Shown one piece after another: positions 37,713-46,381 of a stretch of 64,000 bases of DNA. The notes under the pieces were generated by a model. It made no database searches. It was not told where the DNA came from and was given only the letters and a program-made list of their open reading frames with translations. Each line of letters begins with the position of its first letter. Position 1 is the first letter of the stretch. A program made the position numbers and the translations under genes. The DNA is taken from positions 124,001 to 188,000 of the forward strand of contig CAVXXT010000008.1 of NCBI GenBank assembly GCA_963765815.1. Direction: 5' to 3'. This stretch comes from DATLNF01 sp963765815. GTDB taxonomy: Bacteria; Actinomycetota; Actinomycetes; BP-191.

Positions 37713-39463
37713 CCCCACCAGCCCCCGACGAATTGCGACCGGGTCGCAAGCCGTGCGGGCGATTGATACGAAATGCGACCGGGTCGCATTTCGCACAGGC
37801 TGTTGCGGCTTCGGCGCTGGTCGCCGTGACGCTGACCGGGTGCCTCGGCGACGAGACAACCGCTCCGGTGTCGATGCCGACCGCGGCGGCCGGTGCGGTG
37901 GCGGGCGGCGACCTGGTGGTCGGCATCGTCGCGCCGCAGTCGATCGACCCCGCTCTCGTCGCGACCACCGACGTCGGTGGGATGACCGTCGTGCGGACGA
38001 TGTGCGACTCGCTGCTGGCCCGTGACCCCGCCACGTCGACGCTGAAGCCGGCGATCGCCGAGTCCTGGCGGGTCCTCGACGGCGGCGCGCGGATCGCCGT
38101 CCGGCTGCGGGCGGACGTGCGCTTCTCCGACGGCCGCAAGCTCGCCGCGCGGGACGTCGCCGCGTCCCTCGCGAGGGTCGCCGCCCCGGACACCGTCTCG
38201 CCCGTCGCCGAGCTGCTCGAGCACGTCGGCGGCTACACCGAGCTGCGCGACCGCAAGGTCGAGCGCGACGAGCTGACCGGCGTGCAGGTCGTCAGCGCGC
38301 GCGACCTCGAGATCGTCCTGTCGCGGCGGGACGCGCAGTACGTCGACCTGCTGGCGACGACGGTCGGCGTACCGGTGCCGCGCGACGCACCGGACCAGCG
38401 CGGATTCGCCGAGCGTCCGGTCTGCGTCGGGCCCTACGCGCTGGCGAAGGCGTGGCGGACGGGCGACTCGACGATCACGCTCGAGCGCTCGTCGTCGTAC
38501 TACGGCGGCAACACCGCGTTCACCCGCGGCGGCGCGGGCTGGGCGGATCGGATCACCTTCATGCTCTACCCGACCCGCGAGAAGGCGGAGGCCGCGTTCC
38601 GGCGCGGCGAGGTCGACGTCGCGCCGGTCGCCAATGACCGGCTGGCCGAGGCGCGCGGGATCGCGGGCGCCGGCGTCGAGACGGCGCCCACCGGGACGCT
38701 GGAGTACGTCGGCCTGCCGTTCGCCACCCCGCCTTTCGACGACGCGCGCGTCCGTCGGGCCCTGAGCCAGGCGCTGGATCGGGCGCGCATCGCCGCGGTC
38801 GTCTACCGGGGCGGCCGGGTGCCGGCGACGTCGCTGTTCCCGCCGAACCTCGACGACCGGGTCGTCGAGCCCGACGCCTGCGGCGACGCAGCGCCGGACG
38901 ACGGCGACGTCGACTCCGCCCGGGCCACCCTGCGCGCGTCCGGCGTGCAGCTCGCCGGTCTGACCGTCCCCCTCTACTTCAACGACGAGTTCCACAACCG
39001 CGCGCTGATGACCGAGGTCGCGGCGCAGTGGCAGTCGGCGTTCCGGTTGCGCTCGCGGCTGGTGCCGATGCCGTTCGACGCCTACCTCGCGCGCGGCACG
39101 AGCGGCACGGGCTTCGACGGCCCGTTCCGGCTCGCCCACGCGGCGCCGTACCTCGACCTCGGCGAGTTCCTCGGCCCGCTCTTCAGCACCGAGACGATCG
39201 GCACCGAGAACCTGAGCCGGTTCTCCATCGGCCGCTTCGACTACTACCTGCGTCGCGAGGCGCGGCAGGCGATCTCGATCGAGGACCAGCGGGACAGGTA
39301 CGCCAACGTGCACCGCGGCCTCTGCGCGCAGGTGCCGATCGTGCCGGTCGTCTGGGGAACCGCGAGCTACCTCGGCCGGCCGACGGAGGTCGGATTGGCG
39401 TCCGGCCGGCTCCTCGACCGCGCGACCGCGACGCCGTTGCTTCGCGAGGTGTACGTCCGGTGA
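37709..39463 (+). CDS. Family 5 extracellular solute-binding lipoprotein
   Basis: A 584-residue binding protein of the SBP_bac_5 type (peptide, nickel or oligosaccharide uptake). The mature part begins near LTGC, then has GGDLVVGIVAPQSIDPALV, RLRADVRFSDGRKLAARDVAASL and the C-terminal IVPVVWG, all typical. The GTG start overlaps the previous stop (GTGA). The first 27 residues cross two copies of a palindromic repeat, giving an odd n-region (LRPGRKPCGRLIRNATGSHF). TTG at 37763 would avoid most of it. No DppB/C-type permease is present, so its partner transporter is uncertain. Confidence 0.85.
   Translation: MTPPAPDELRPGRKPCGRLIRNATGSHFAQAVAASALVAVTLTGCLGDETTAPVSMPTAAAGAVAGGDLVVGIVAPQSIDPALVATTDVGGMTVVRTMCDSLLARDPATSTLKPAIAESWRVLDGGARIAVRLRADVRFSDGRKLAARDVAASLARVAAPDTVSPVAELLEHVGGYTELRDRKVERDELTGVQVVSARDLEIVLSRRDAQYVDLLATTVGVPVPRDAPDQRGFAERPVCVGPYALAKAWRTGDSTITLERSSSYYGGNTAFTRGGAGWADRITFMLYPTREKAEAAFRRGEVDVAPVANDRLAEARGIAGAGVETAPTGTLEYVGLPFATPPFDDARVRRALSQALDRARIAAVVYRGGRVPATSLFPPNLDDRVVEPDACGDAAPDDGDVDSARATLRASGVQLAGLTVPLYFNDEFHNRALMTEVAAQWQSAFRLRSRLVPMPFDAYLARGTSGTGFDGPFRLAHAAPYLDLGEFLGPLFSTETIGTENLSRFSIGRFDYYLRREARQAISIEDQRDRYANVHRGLCAQVPIVPVVWGTASYLGRPTEVGLASGRLLDRATATPLLREVYVR
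37733..37793 (+). repeat. Paired GCGACCGGGTCGC palindromes, pair 1
   Basis: Two copies of the palindrome core GCGACCGGGTCGC lie with centres at 37741 and 37781. Copy A is a perfect 17-base palindrome. Copy B extends to 25 bases (37769-37793) with 12-base arms around one central G. The pair lies inside the first codons of the solute-binding protein, centred 32 and 72 bases after its GTG. A matching pair exists at 44078-44149. The pairs may be operators, RNA structures or small mobile repeats. Confidence 0.8.
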
Positions 39464-40056
39464 CCTCGACGCTCACTCCGGCGCTGCTCGCCGTCGCGCT
39501 GGTTGCCACGGTCGCCGCCGCCGGCTGCGACTCCGGCCGGCCGTCCGCTGCCGCGGTGCTGTCCGGAGTGCTGCCCACGTCGGTCGCGGAGGAGGGCTTC
39601 GTCGTCGACGGCGCTGCCACCGGGCCAATGGACGAGAGGACGGCGGCCGAGGCGACGACGCTCCGCCCGGCCGTCCTGCGGGGCTTCCTGCGGAAGTCGG
39701 AGTACCGGGCCGGCTACGCGCGGGTGCTGACCCGCGATGAGGAGTTCGTCACCCTGCTCGCCTTCGAGTTCGGCCGCGCGGACGACGCGCAGGGGCTGGT
39801 CGACCTGGCGCTCGGCGAGCTGGCCGGCTCGGTGGCCTTCCGCCCGTTCGACGACCCCGACGTGCCGGGCAGCCGCGGCTTCACGCTGACCAGCGACGTG
39901 CGCGGGCTGGTGCGGTTCTGCGTCGGGGAGTGGCTCGCCGTGGCGGCCCGCGCGTTCGCGGTGACGCGCTGCGCTCCGTTCGTGCCGTCCGTGCCTGCGG
40001 TGACAGGGATCGCGAAGACGGTGCACGAGCGGGCCGAGCGGGGTGGTCAGCCGTGA
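39460..40056 (+). CDS. Small lipoprotein, unknown
   Basis: A 198-residue exported protein with signal peptide and lipobox AAAGC. The mature part carries two cysteines (VRFCVGEW and VTRCAPF) and no known domain. The GTG start overlaps the binding-protein stop, and the stop overlaps the next GTG. It is the third lipoprotein in this coupled series and probably acts with the binding protein. Confidence 0.7.
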   Translation: MTSTLTPALLAVALVATVAAAGCDSGRPSAAAVLSGVLPTSVAEEGFVVDGAATGPMDERTAAEATTLRPAVLRGFLRKSEYRAGYARVLTRDEEFVTLLAFEFGRADDAQGLVDLALGELAGSVAFRPFDDPDVPGSRGFTLTSDVRGLVRFCVGEWLAVAARAFAVTRCAPFVPSVPAVTGIAKTVHERAERGGQP

Positions 40057-41846
40057 GCGACCCCCACGTCGGCGTACCGGTGGCGATGCACCGCACCGGG
40101 CGACGGTCGACGTACGACAAGGCTCCGGTCGTGCCGGTCGGCGACCGCGAGGACTGCGCGGTCGGCTGGCGCGAGATCGGCGCGCGCATCACCGCGAGCG
40201 AGCCGTCGCTGGTCATCGTCGACGCCTACCCCGGAGTGCGCCCTGCGGACATCGACGAGCTCGTCTCGGTCCTCGGCGCCGACCACGTGTTCCGGGTCGA
40301 GGACGCGCTGCTGCCCGCGGCGGACATCGAGGCGCTGATCGCGCCGGAGCTCACCGACGACCCCGTCTTCGGCCGGCTGACGAGCCTCGCGCTGATCGAC
40401 CTGTACGACGCCGCCGCACTGGACCGGCTTCGCGCCGAGGTCCGCGCCGCGAGTGGGCGCGTCGTCGTGCGCGGTGTCGGTGCCTCGCTGGTCGCCGACC
40501 CTGCCCTCGTCGACTCTGCCGTCGTCGTGCACGCCGACCTGCCGCGCCGCGAGCTGACCCTGCGCCAGCAGTCCGGTGAGCTCGGCAACCTCGGCGCGGA
40601 CAACGCCGCCGACCGGCCGTCGGTGAAGTACAAGCGGGCGTTCTTCGTCGACTGGCGCCTCGCCGACCGGCACAAGACGCAGCTTTGGCCGCGCCTCGAC
40701 TTCGTCCTCGACACGGTCCACGCCGAGCACCCCAAGCTGATCGCGGCGTCGTCGATGTTCGCGGGTCTCGACCTGACGGCGACCCGGCCGTTCCGGGTCG
40801 TGCCGTGGTTCGAGCCGGCGCCGTGGGGTGGCGAGTGGATGAAGGAGGTCTGCGACCTCCCGCGCGACGTCGTCAACTACGGCTGGTGCTTCGACTGCGT
40901 GCCGGAGGAGAACTCGCTGCTGCTCGGCTTCGGCGACGCGGTCGTCGAGCTGCCGTCGGCGAACCTGGTCTTCCACCGGCCGGTCGAGCTGCTCGGCCCA
41001 GCGGTGGCGGCGCGCTTCGACGGGGAGTTCCCGATCCGCTTCGACTTCCTCGACACCATGGGGGGCGGCAACCTCTCGCTGCAGGTGCACCCGCTGACGA
41101 GCTACATCCGCGAGCACTTCGGCCTGTCCTTCACCCAGGACGAGTCCTACTACCTGCTCGACGCGGAGGAGGGCGCGCACGTCTACCTCGGTGTTCGCTC
41201 CGGTGTCGACCGCGACGCGATGGTGGCCGACCTGCTCCACGCGCAGGACGGCGGCCCGCCGTTCCCGGCCGACGACTACGTCAACCGGTGGCCGGCGACC
41301 CGGCACGACCACTTCCTCATCCCGGCCGGGACGGTGCACTGCTCCGGGGCGGGCGCGATGGTGCTGGAGATCAGCGCGACGCCGTACATCTTCACGTTCA
41401 AGCTCTGGGACTGGGACCGGCTCGGGCTCGACGGGCGCCCGCGGCCGGTGCACCTCGAGCACGGGGCGAGCAACATCCAGTGGCAGCGGGACACCGACTA
41501 CGCGCGAACGAAGCTGATCAACCACTTCACGCCCCTGGGCGAGGGCGACGGCTGGCGGGCCGAGCGGACCGGGCTGCACGAGGCGGAGTTCATCGACACC
41601 CACCGGCACTGGTTCACCGGGACCGTCGAGCACGACACCGCCGGCGGGGTGAACGTCCTCAACGTCGTCGCCGGCGAGGAGGTCGTCGTCGAGTCGCCGA
41701 CCGGCGCGTTCGACCCGTTCGTCGTGCACTACGCCGAGACGTTCATCGTCCCGGCCGCCGTCGGCCGCTACACGATCCGCCCCTACGGCGCGTCGTCGGG
41801 TGCGGAGTGCGCGACCGTGAAGGCGTTCGTCCGCCCGCTGCGTTAG
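40053..41846 (+). CDS. Class I mannose-6-phosphate isomerase-like protein with N-terminal extra domain
   Basis: A 597-residue cytoplasmic protein. The C-terminal two thirds form a type I phosphomannose isomerase cupin with a full zinc site: Gln344, His346, Glu364 and His429 (LSLQVHP, QDESYY, GTVHCSG). The first 200 residues form an extra domain, with some similarity to kinase-like folds but without a P-loop. Proteins of this length occur in several phyla as class I isomerase variants. It closes the coupled series that began with the permease. It may interconvert ketose and aldose phosphates from the imported sugar. Confidence 0.8.
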   Translation: MSDPHVGVPVAMHRTGRRSTYDKAPVVPVGDREDCAVGWREIGARITASEPSLVIVDAYPGVRPADIDELVSVLGADHVFRVEDALLPAADIEALIAPELTDDPVFGRLTSLALIDLYDAAALDRLRAEVRAASGRVVVRGVGASLVADPALVDSAVVVHADLPRRELTLRQQSGELGNLGADNAADRPSVKYKRAFFVDWRLADRHKTQLWPRLDFVLDTVHAEHPKLIAASSMFAGLDLTATRPFRVVPWFEPAPWGGEWMKEVCDLPRDVVNYGWCFDCVPEENSLLLGFGDAVVELPSANLVFHRPVELLGPAVAARFDGEFPIRFDFLDTMGGGNLSLQVHPLTSYIREHFGLSFTQDESYYLLDAEEGAHVYLGVRSGVDRDAMVADLLHAQDGGPPFPADDYVNRWPATRHDHFLIPAGTVHCSGAGAMVLEISATPYIFTFKLWDWDRLGLDGRPRPVHLEHGASNIQWQRDTDYARTKLINHFTPLGEGDGWRAERTGLHEAEFIDTHRHWFTGTVEHDTAGGVNVLNVVAGEEVVVESPTGAFDPFVVHYAETFIVPAAVGRYTIRPYGASSGAECATVKAFVRPLR

Positions 41847-42973
41847 CTCCGCGCAGCGATCAGTCGCTGGATCGCGTCGGCCCACATCGCGCCGGCGGCG
41901 CGCTGGCCGGCGCCGGTGAAGTGACCGCCGCGGGAGAACTCCGCGCGGTGCACGCCCATCTCGGACAGGGTGTCCGTGTCGGGGCCGGGGAGGAAGCCGG
42001 GCTCCGACCACAGCCGGTCGACCGCGGCGCGGATCGCGGCGCCGGCCTCGAACGGGCGCAGGTTGGTCGGGTGGTACGTCGACTTCGCCGGCAGCCAGGT
42101 GAGGTCGAGTCCGGTCTCCGTGCAGACCGCAGTCCGCAGGGCGCGCAGCCGCTCGGCGTACACCTCTGTCGGGGTGTCGGAGAACGCGTCCGACTCACCC
42201 TGCTGCCAGAGCACCGCGCGCGGTGCGCCGGCTGTGCCCGCGGCGTGCCCGCTCGCGATGCGGACCGCGTCACAGACGTTGGCGCACAGCTGCGTGCCGG
42301 GCGCCCAGTGCTCGACGCGGGTCCCACCCACGGCCGTGTGCACGAAGCCGACCGGCACGCCGAGCGCGGTGACGAGCGCGTTGCCCGCCGACGGCCAGAT
42401 GCTGCCCTGGAAGGGCGAGTGCGGCCCGTGCGGGAAGCCGAGGTCGAGCCCGGCGAGCATCTCGAGCAGCTCACGCGTCGTGTCGGCGTCGACCCGGTCG
42501 ACGATCCGCGGCTGCGGGTCGTGCGCGATGCGCCAGCCGTCGACCTCGGGGCAGGTGGCGGTCACTCGCCCCAGCGGGTCGGTGATCGTCGTCGTCTCCT
42601 CGTGACCGACCGCCGCGTAGGACTGCCCGGCGACCACGAAGACCTCGCCGACGCCGACCGGCTCGACTGCGCCGGTGGCCGCGACCTCCCCGCCGCGCAG
42701 CAGCCGGATCTCGACCCGGAACCAGCCGCCGGCGCCGACGTCCACCTCGGCGCGGAAGAGATCGCCGTCCACGCTGAGCGTCGCCGGCGCCCAGCCGGTC
42801 CCATCGCCGAAGCACTCCGACAGCGCGACGGTGCGGACCTCCGCGCCGTCAACCCCGTGCGGGGCGCCGCTGCCGGTCACGACGACCCGGCCTGCGCCGA
42901 GGCCGGGCGACGTCGTACGCCGTTGCAGCACCTGCAGGGGCGCCGGCTGCTCGACCGTCAGCAGCGCCGTCAC
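41843..42973 (-). CDS. SASA-type (sialate O-acetylesterase-like) esterase
   Basis: A 376-residue SGNH-type hydrolase. The nucleophile Ser118 lies in VVAGQSYA, the oxyanion segment in WQQGESDAF, and the catalytic histidine is near residue 351 in GGHFTGAGQ. Such enzymes remove acetyl groups from sugars of polysaccharides or sialic acid. No signal peptide is seen. The GTG start overlaps the stop of the DUF4185-like gene upstream, making it the last gene of the minus-strand operon that starts at 46277. Its end overlaps the convergent isomerase gene by four bases. Confidence 0.78.
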   Translation of the reverse strand: MTALLTVEQPAPLQVLQRRTTSPGLGAGRVVVTGSGAPHGVDGAEVRTVALSECFGDGTGWAPATLSVDGDLFRAEVDVGAGGWFRVEIRLLRGGEVAATGAVEPVGVGEVFVVAGQSYAAVGHEETTTITDPLGRVTATCPEVDGWRIAHDPQPRIVDRVDADTTRELLEMLAGLDLGFPHGPHSPFQGSIWPSAGNALVTALGVPVGFVHTAVGGTRVEHWAPGTQLCANVCDAVRIASGHAAGTAGAPRAVLWQQGESDAFSDTPTEVYAERLRALRTAVCTETGLDLTWLPAKSTYHPTNLRPFEAGAAIRAAVDRLWSEPGFLPGPDTDTLSEMGVHRAEFSRGGHFTGAGQRAAGAMWADAIQRLIAARS

Positions 42974-44160
42974 CCGTGCCGCGCCGGCAGCCGGACGTCG
43001 ACGAACCGAGGGCGGTAGTTGTCGACGTTGCTGTAGAGGTCGTCGCCGCTGCGCGCATTGACGTTGTAGCTGATGACGATGCGCCCGGGCCGCGCCAGCT
43101 GCGGATGCTCCTTGGCGTTATAGGTGAAGAACTTCGCGGCGTCCTCCTGCGTGGTGTGCAGCAGCGTCCTGCCCGTCCACGGGCCCTCGGGCGCCGCCGC
43201 GAAGTAGGCGTAGATGTCACGGCCGATGCCGCCGTCCTGCGCGACCAGGCGGAAGCCGTCGCCGGTCGCGACGACGCTCATCTCGTTGGCGATGCCGCTG
43301 AGCAGGCGCACCGACAGCAGCGGGCTGGTCGTCCACCCGGTCCCGTCGAAGAACTCCCACGGCTCGGTGAGCGATCGCCCGCGCGGCACCCGCGCGACGT
43401 GCAGGTGCTTCTGCGCGGCGAAGTCCTCGCAGCCGTAGACGTAGACGTAGTCCGCGGTCTCCGTGAGAGCGACGCCCCACTGGATCGGACCGCCCGGTCC
43501 GCTGCCGGCGCTCGGCAGGAACGGGCCGCCGGCGGGCGCGATCCCCAGCGGCTCGAGGCCGGGCAGCTGGTACGTCGCGACGTCGACGCCGATCACGCCG
43601 AACGCCGGCCCGGCGCCGGTGATGCGGAACAGCACCTGCTGCAGCGTGCTGCCGACGACGGTGGCGTCTCCGGGCCAGTACCAGGTCGCGGCGTCCGGGG
43701 GTGCCGCCCACGCGGCCGGCGCGCCGAACAGCCCGTTGGGGTCGTACAGCGTCGGCCCCCACCGGCCGTTGCGCTCCTGCACGGTCCACGTGTTGTGCGC
43801 GAAGCCCTGCTGCGCGCGCGAGTGGTCCGGGCGCACGGTGCCGAAGAAGGTGTCGCCCCACATCCACAGCGTCCGGCCGTCGGGCAAGGGCACCGAGTAG
43901 CTGCCGTCGGACCCGGTCCAGCGGTCGCCCTTCCCGGCGTCGCCGTACGCGTAGAGGCTCCGCTGCAGCCGCTGCGCCGGGTCGGCCGCCGCCGCGTCGG
44001 CGCGAGGTGCGGTCGGCGAGACCAGAACCGGCGCGGCAAGAACGAGCGCCAGCGCGGTGAGCAGCGCCCCGCGGCACCGAAGGATACGCGACCGGGTCGC
44101 GGGCCCCGCACGAAAACGAAGGATTTGCGACCGGGTCGCGTCTCCTTCGGGTCTGGTCAC
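42970..44160 (-). CDS. DUF4185/DUF5005-like propeller protein, paralog 2, secreted
   Basis: A 396-residue exported protein. A hydrophobic signal segment (GALLTALALVLAAPVLVSP) follows an unusual arginine-rich n-region of about 30 residues, encoded by two palindromic repeats. The mature part carries the family signature: GSDGSYSVPLPDGRTLWMWG then DTF, NTWTVQE, ATWYWPGD and a late KEHPQLARPG. It is the exported member of three paralogs. The GTG start overlaps the stop of the glycosidase-like gene (GTGA). The role is probably outside the cell on the same polymer as the other enzymes; catalysis is not proven. Confidence 0.7.
   Translation of the reverse strand: MTRPEGDATRSQILRFRAGPATRSRILRCRGALLTALALVLAAPVLVSPTAPRADAAAADPAQRLQRSLYAYGDAGKGDRWTGSDGSYSVPLPDGRTLWMWGDTFFGTVRPDHSRAQQGFAHNTWTVQERNGRWGPTLYDPNGLFGAPAAWAAPPDAATWYWPGDATVVGSTLQQVLFRITGAGPAFGVIGVDVATYQLPGLEPLGIAPAGGPFLPSAGSGPGGPIQWGVALTETADYVYVYGCEDFAAQKHLHVARVPRGRSLTEPWEFFDGTGWTTSPLLSVRLLSGIANEMSVVATGDGFRLVAQDGGIGRDIYAYFAAAPEGPWTGRTLLHTTQEDAAKFFTYNAKEHPQLARPGRIVISYNVNARSGDDLYSNVDNYRPRFVDVRLPARHG
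44078..44149 (-). repeat. Paired GCGACCGGGTCGC palindromes, pair 2
   Basis: Two copies of GCGACCGGGTCGC are centred at 44094 and 44133, within 24-base direct repeats (CGAAGGATNNGCGACCGGGT followed by CGCG). The second copy is framed by CGAAGGA and TCCTTCG, giving a longer imperfect stem. The pair lies in the first codons of the secreted DUF4185-like gene, centred 27 and 66 bases after its GTG, nearly the same geometry as pair 1. Confidence 0.8.
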
Positions 44161-46277
44161 GTACTCGGGTTCGCCGCCGTGTCGGGCGGGTCCTGCTGGG
44201 GGTGGAGGCCGGCGGCGTCGACGTCGTACGTCGTGCCGCGGATCACCAGGCCGCGCAGGCGCGCGGTCGGGTCGACGTCGGCGAGCTGCGGCGCAGCGGA
44301 GAGCGCTCCGTCGAAGCCGACCTTCACTCCGAAGATCGCCTCGATCACCAGGCTCACCCACGACCCGGTCGAGGAGCAGGTCCAGTCGTTGATCCAGGGC
44401 CACTCGTTCGGCGCCTTCCGGGCCCCGCCGGTGTCCGGTTCGACCGCGGTCTCGACGAAGTGCGCCTGGCCCAGCGGGCCCTGGTTGGTCGACCTGGCGA
44501 GGCCGGGCAGCCAGGCGGCCGCGACGTCACCGTGGCCCATCCGCCACAGCGCGGCGGCCGACTCCGAGGGCCAGGCCGGGTAGGCGCCGTTCCACTGGTG
44601 ATCGGGGCGGACGCTGAACAGCGCGTCGTCGTCGTACGGCGACAGCGCGTGCATCCAGGTCGGCGACTGCAGCTCGCGGACGAAGAAGTCGGCCATCTCC
44701 TGCCGCTGCGTCTCCGACAGGTCGTCGAGCATGCCGAACGGCACGGTGAAGAAGTCGTAGCAGTGCCGCACCGGGACGAGCGAGCCGTCGGGGTAGCGGG
44801 CGTGGAACCACCCCTCGCCGTCGGCGTACAGCTCGTTCACCGCCGTCGCGATGCCGGCCGCTTCGTCGGCGTAGCCCGCGCTTCGGCTCGTCTCGCCGAG
44901 GGCGGCGTCCATCGCGGCCGCGGTGCGCAGGGTGAAGGCGTTGGCGGCGTTGAGGCTCGCGACGGAGTGGATGTAGGTGCTGACGCACTCGAGCAGGTTG
45001 TCGATGCCGCCGTAGTCGGCCAGCCCGTGCGGGCTGCGCAGCGACCGCCAGGCTGTCGCGTAGTCATGTACGTAGTCGGCGACCGTCTTCACGCCGTCGC
45101 CGCCGGCGACCGGCGTGGTCAGCCAGTCGACGTCGCCGGTCCAGGAGACGTAGTCGCGGATCATCCGGGTCATCGCGAAGTCGTTGACGGCGTACCAGTT
45201 GCCGACGGGGGAGCCGGTGAGCCACTCGGTGCCGAAGTGCGTGTGCACGTCGGTCGCGATCCAGTGCTCGAGGTGCCGGCGCATCACGCCGGGGTCGAGC
45301 AGCGCGTGCACCAAGGAGCTCAGGTTGTAGTCCCAGAGGAACGTCACCGACTGCCAGTAGCGAGGCATCAGCGTGTCGTAGGTGCGGCCCATCACCGAGT
45401 GCGCTGAGTCGCGACGGAAGTAGACGACGCCGAGCGCGCCCATCGCGTAGAGCCGGCGCAGTGCGGCGTTGTCCGTCTCGAGCCACGGCAGCGCGCCGCC
45501 GAAGCGGTCGTTGCCGGGAGTGAAGACCGCCGCCAGCTCGGCGTCCCACTCGCGCTCCGCGGCGGTGATGACGCCGGGGACGTCGGCGACGAGCGCGTCG
45601 TACGTCGACCGCGCCTCGTCGGCCGTCCCGCCGACCACGTGCACGTAGCCGACCCGCCAGGTCTGCCCGGGCTCGATCCGCGCGACCGTCTCGACGCCGC
45701 GCGCCGTGGCGACGGCGGCGGGGTCGTCGACGCCCTGCACGCTCACCGCGGCGCTGTCGCGAGCACTGAAGACCAGCCGGGCATGCGCGGCGTCCACGTC
45801 GACCGCGTTGTCCTTCTCGCCGGGCGGCTCCGACGCGCCCCAGGGCCGCACCGCCTTGGTCACCGACGCGGACAGGCCGAGTCGCACCGGCACCTCGCGC
45901 GCCTCGGAGCCGGCGTTGGCGATCTCGATGTCGACCACGAAGCCCATCGCGTCGACCGCCATCGCGGTGGTCGTGGTGATGTCCAGGCCGTCGACGGACG
46001 CGGTGCGGGTGATCCGGTCCGGCCGCCACTGGAAGGTGACCGGCGCGCCGTACGACGCGAGCAGTCGGCCGTCGATGAACGCGCGGGCCGTGATGGTGTC
46101 GCCGAGGCTGCCGAACGGCGGGAACGTGATGCTGCGCACGCCGACCAGGTCGTTGTCCGCCTGCAGCACGCCGAGGAAGTTGGTCAGCCCGGGCGGGGCG
46201 AAGAGATCGCCGAAGCGGTGCACGAGCGGGTCGGAGGCCAGGTCGGCCACCACCGGCAGGGCGGTGCGATCGCTCAT
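44157..46277 (-). CDS. Six-hairpin glycosidase-like protein
   Basis: A 706-residue cytoplasmic protein. It has an N-terminal beta-sandwich, then a helical (alpha/alpha)6-type region with tryptophan- and aspartate-rich motifs (YWQSVTFLWDYNLSSLVHALL, PSESAAALWRMGHGD, NEWPWINDW), and a short C-terminal sheet. The layout resembles GH65/GH94/GH95-type hydrolases or phosphorylases. The exact family and the general acid (candidates in LWDYN or HGLADYGG) are not certain. It heads the minus-strand operon and shares a double GntR operator with the divergent regulator gene. It probably processes the imported oligosaccharide. Confidence 0.7.
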   Translation of the reverse strand: MSDRTALPVVADLASDPLVHRFGDLFAPPGLTNFLGVLQADNDLVGVRSITFPPFGSLGDTITARAFIDGRLLASYGAPVTFQWRPDRITRTASVDGLDITTTTAMAVDAMGFVVDIEIANAGSEAREVPVRLGLSASVTKAVRPWGASEPPGEKDNAVDVDAAHARLVFSARDSAAVSVQGVDDPAAVATARGVETVARIEPGQTWRVGYVHVVGGTADEARSTYDALVADVPGVITAAEREWDAELAAVFTPGNDRFGGALPWLETDNAALRRLYAMGALGVVYFRRDSAHSVMGRTYDTLMPRYWQSVTFLWDYNLSSLVHALLDPGVMRRHLEHWIATDVHTHFGTEWLTGSPVGNWYAVNDFAMTRMIRDYVSWTGDVDWLTTPVAGGDGVKTVADYVHDYATAWRSLRSPHGLADYGGIDNLLECVSTYIHSVASLNAANAFTLRTAAAMDAALGETSRSAGYADEAAGIATAVNELYADGEGWFHARYPDGSLVPVRHCYDFFTVPFGMLDDLSETQRQEMADFFVRELQSPTWMHALSPYDDDALFSVRPDHQWNGAYPAWPSESAAALWRMGHGDVAAAWLPGLARSTNQGPLGQAHFVETAVEPDTGGARKAPNEWPWINDWTCSSTGSWVSLVIEAIFGVKVGFDGALSAAPQLADVDPTARLRGLVIRGTTYDVDAAGLHPQQDPPDTAANPST

Positions 46278-46327
46278 CAGGACTGCCCCTCGGCGTAGGC
46301 GTGGATCGAAGCCGCAAAGGCTGGCAT

Positions 46328-46341
46328 CCTGTCACTACAGG
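46328..46341. promoter_or_regulatory. GntR-type operator, site 3
   Basis: CCTGTCACTACAGG lies between the divergent glycosidase-like gene (start 46277) and the GntR gene (start 46382). It is the first of a tandem pair whose starts are 17 bases apart. The arms are identical to those of sites 1, 2 and 4. Confidence 0.8.
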
Positions 46342-46344
46342 CGT

Positions 46345-46358
46345 CCTGTTACTACAGG
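46345..46358. promoter_or_regulatory. GntR-type operator, site 4
   Basis: CCTGTTACTACAGG, 24 bases before the GntR ATG and identical to site 2. Position and symmetry suggest autoregulation of the GntR gene and control of the divergent operon. Confidence 0.8.
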
Positions 46359-46381
46359 AGCGGAGCCGGAGGGAGCGCGGC

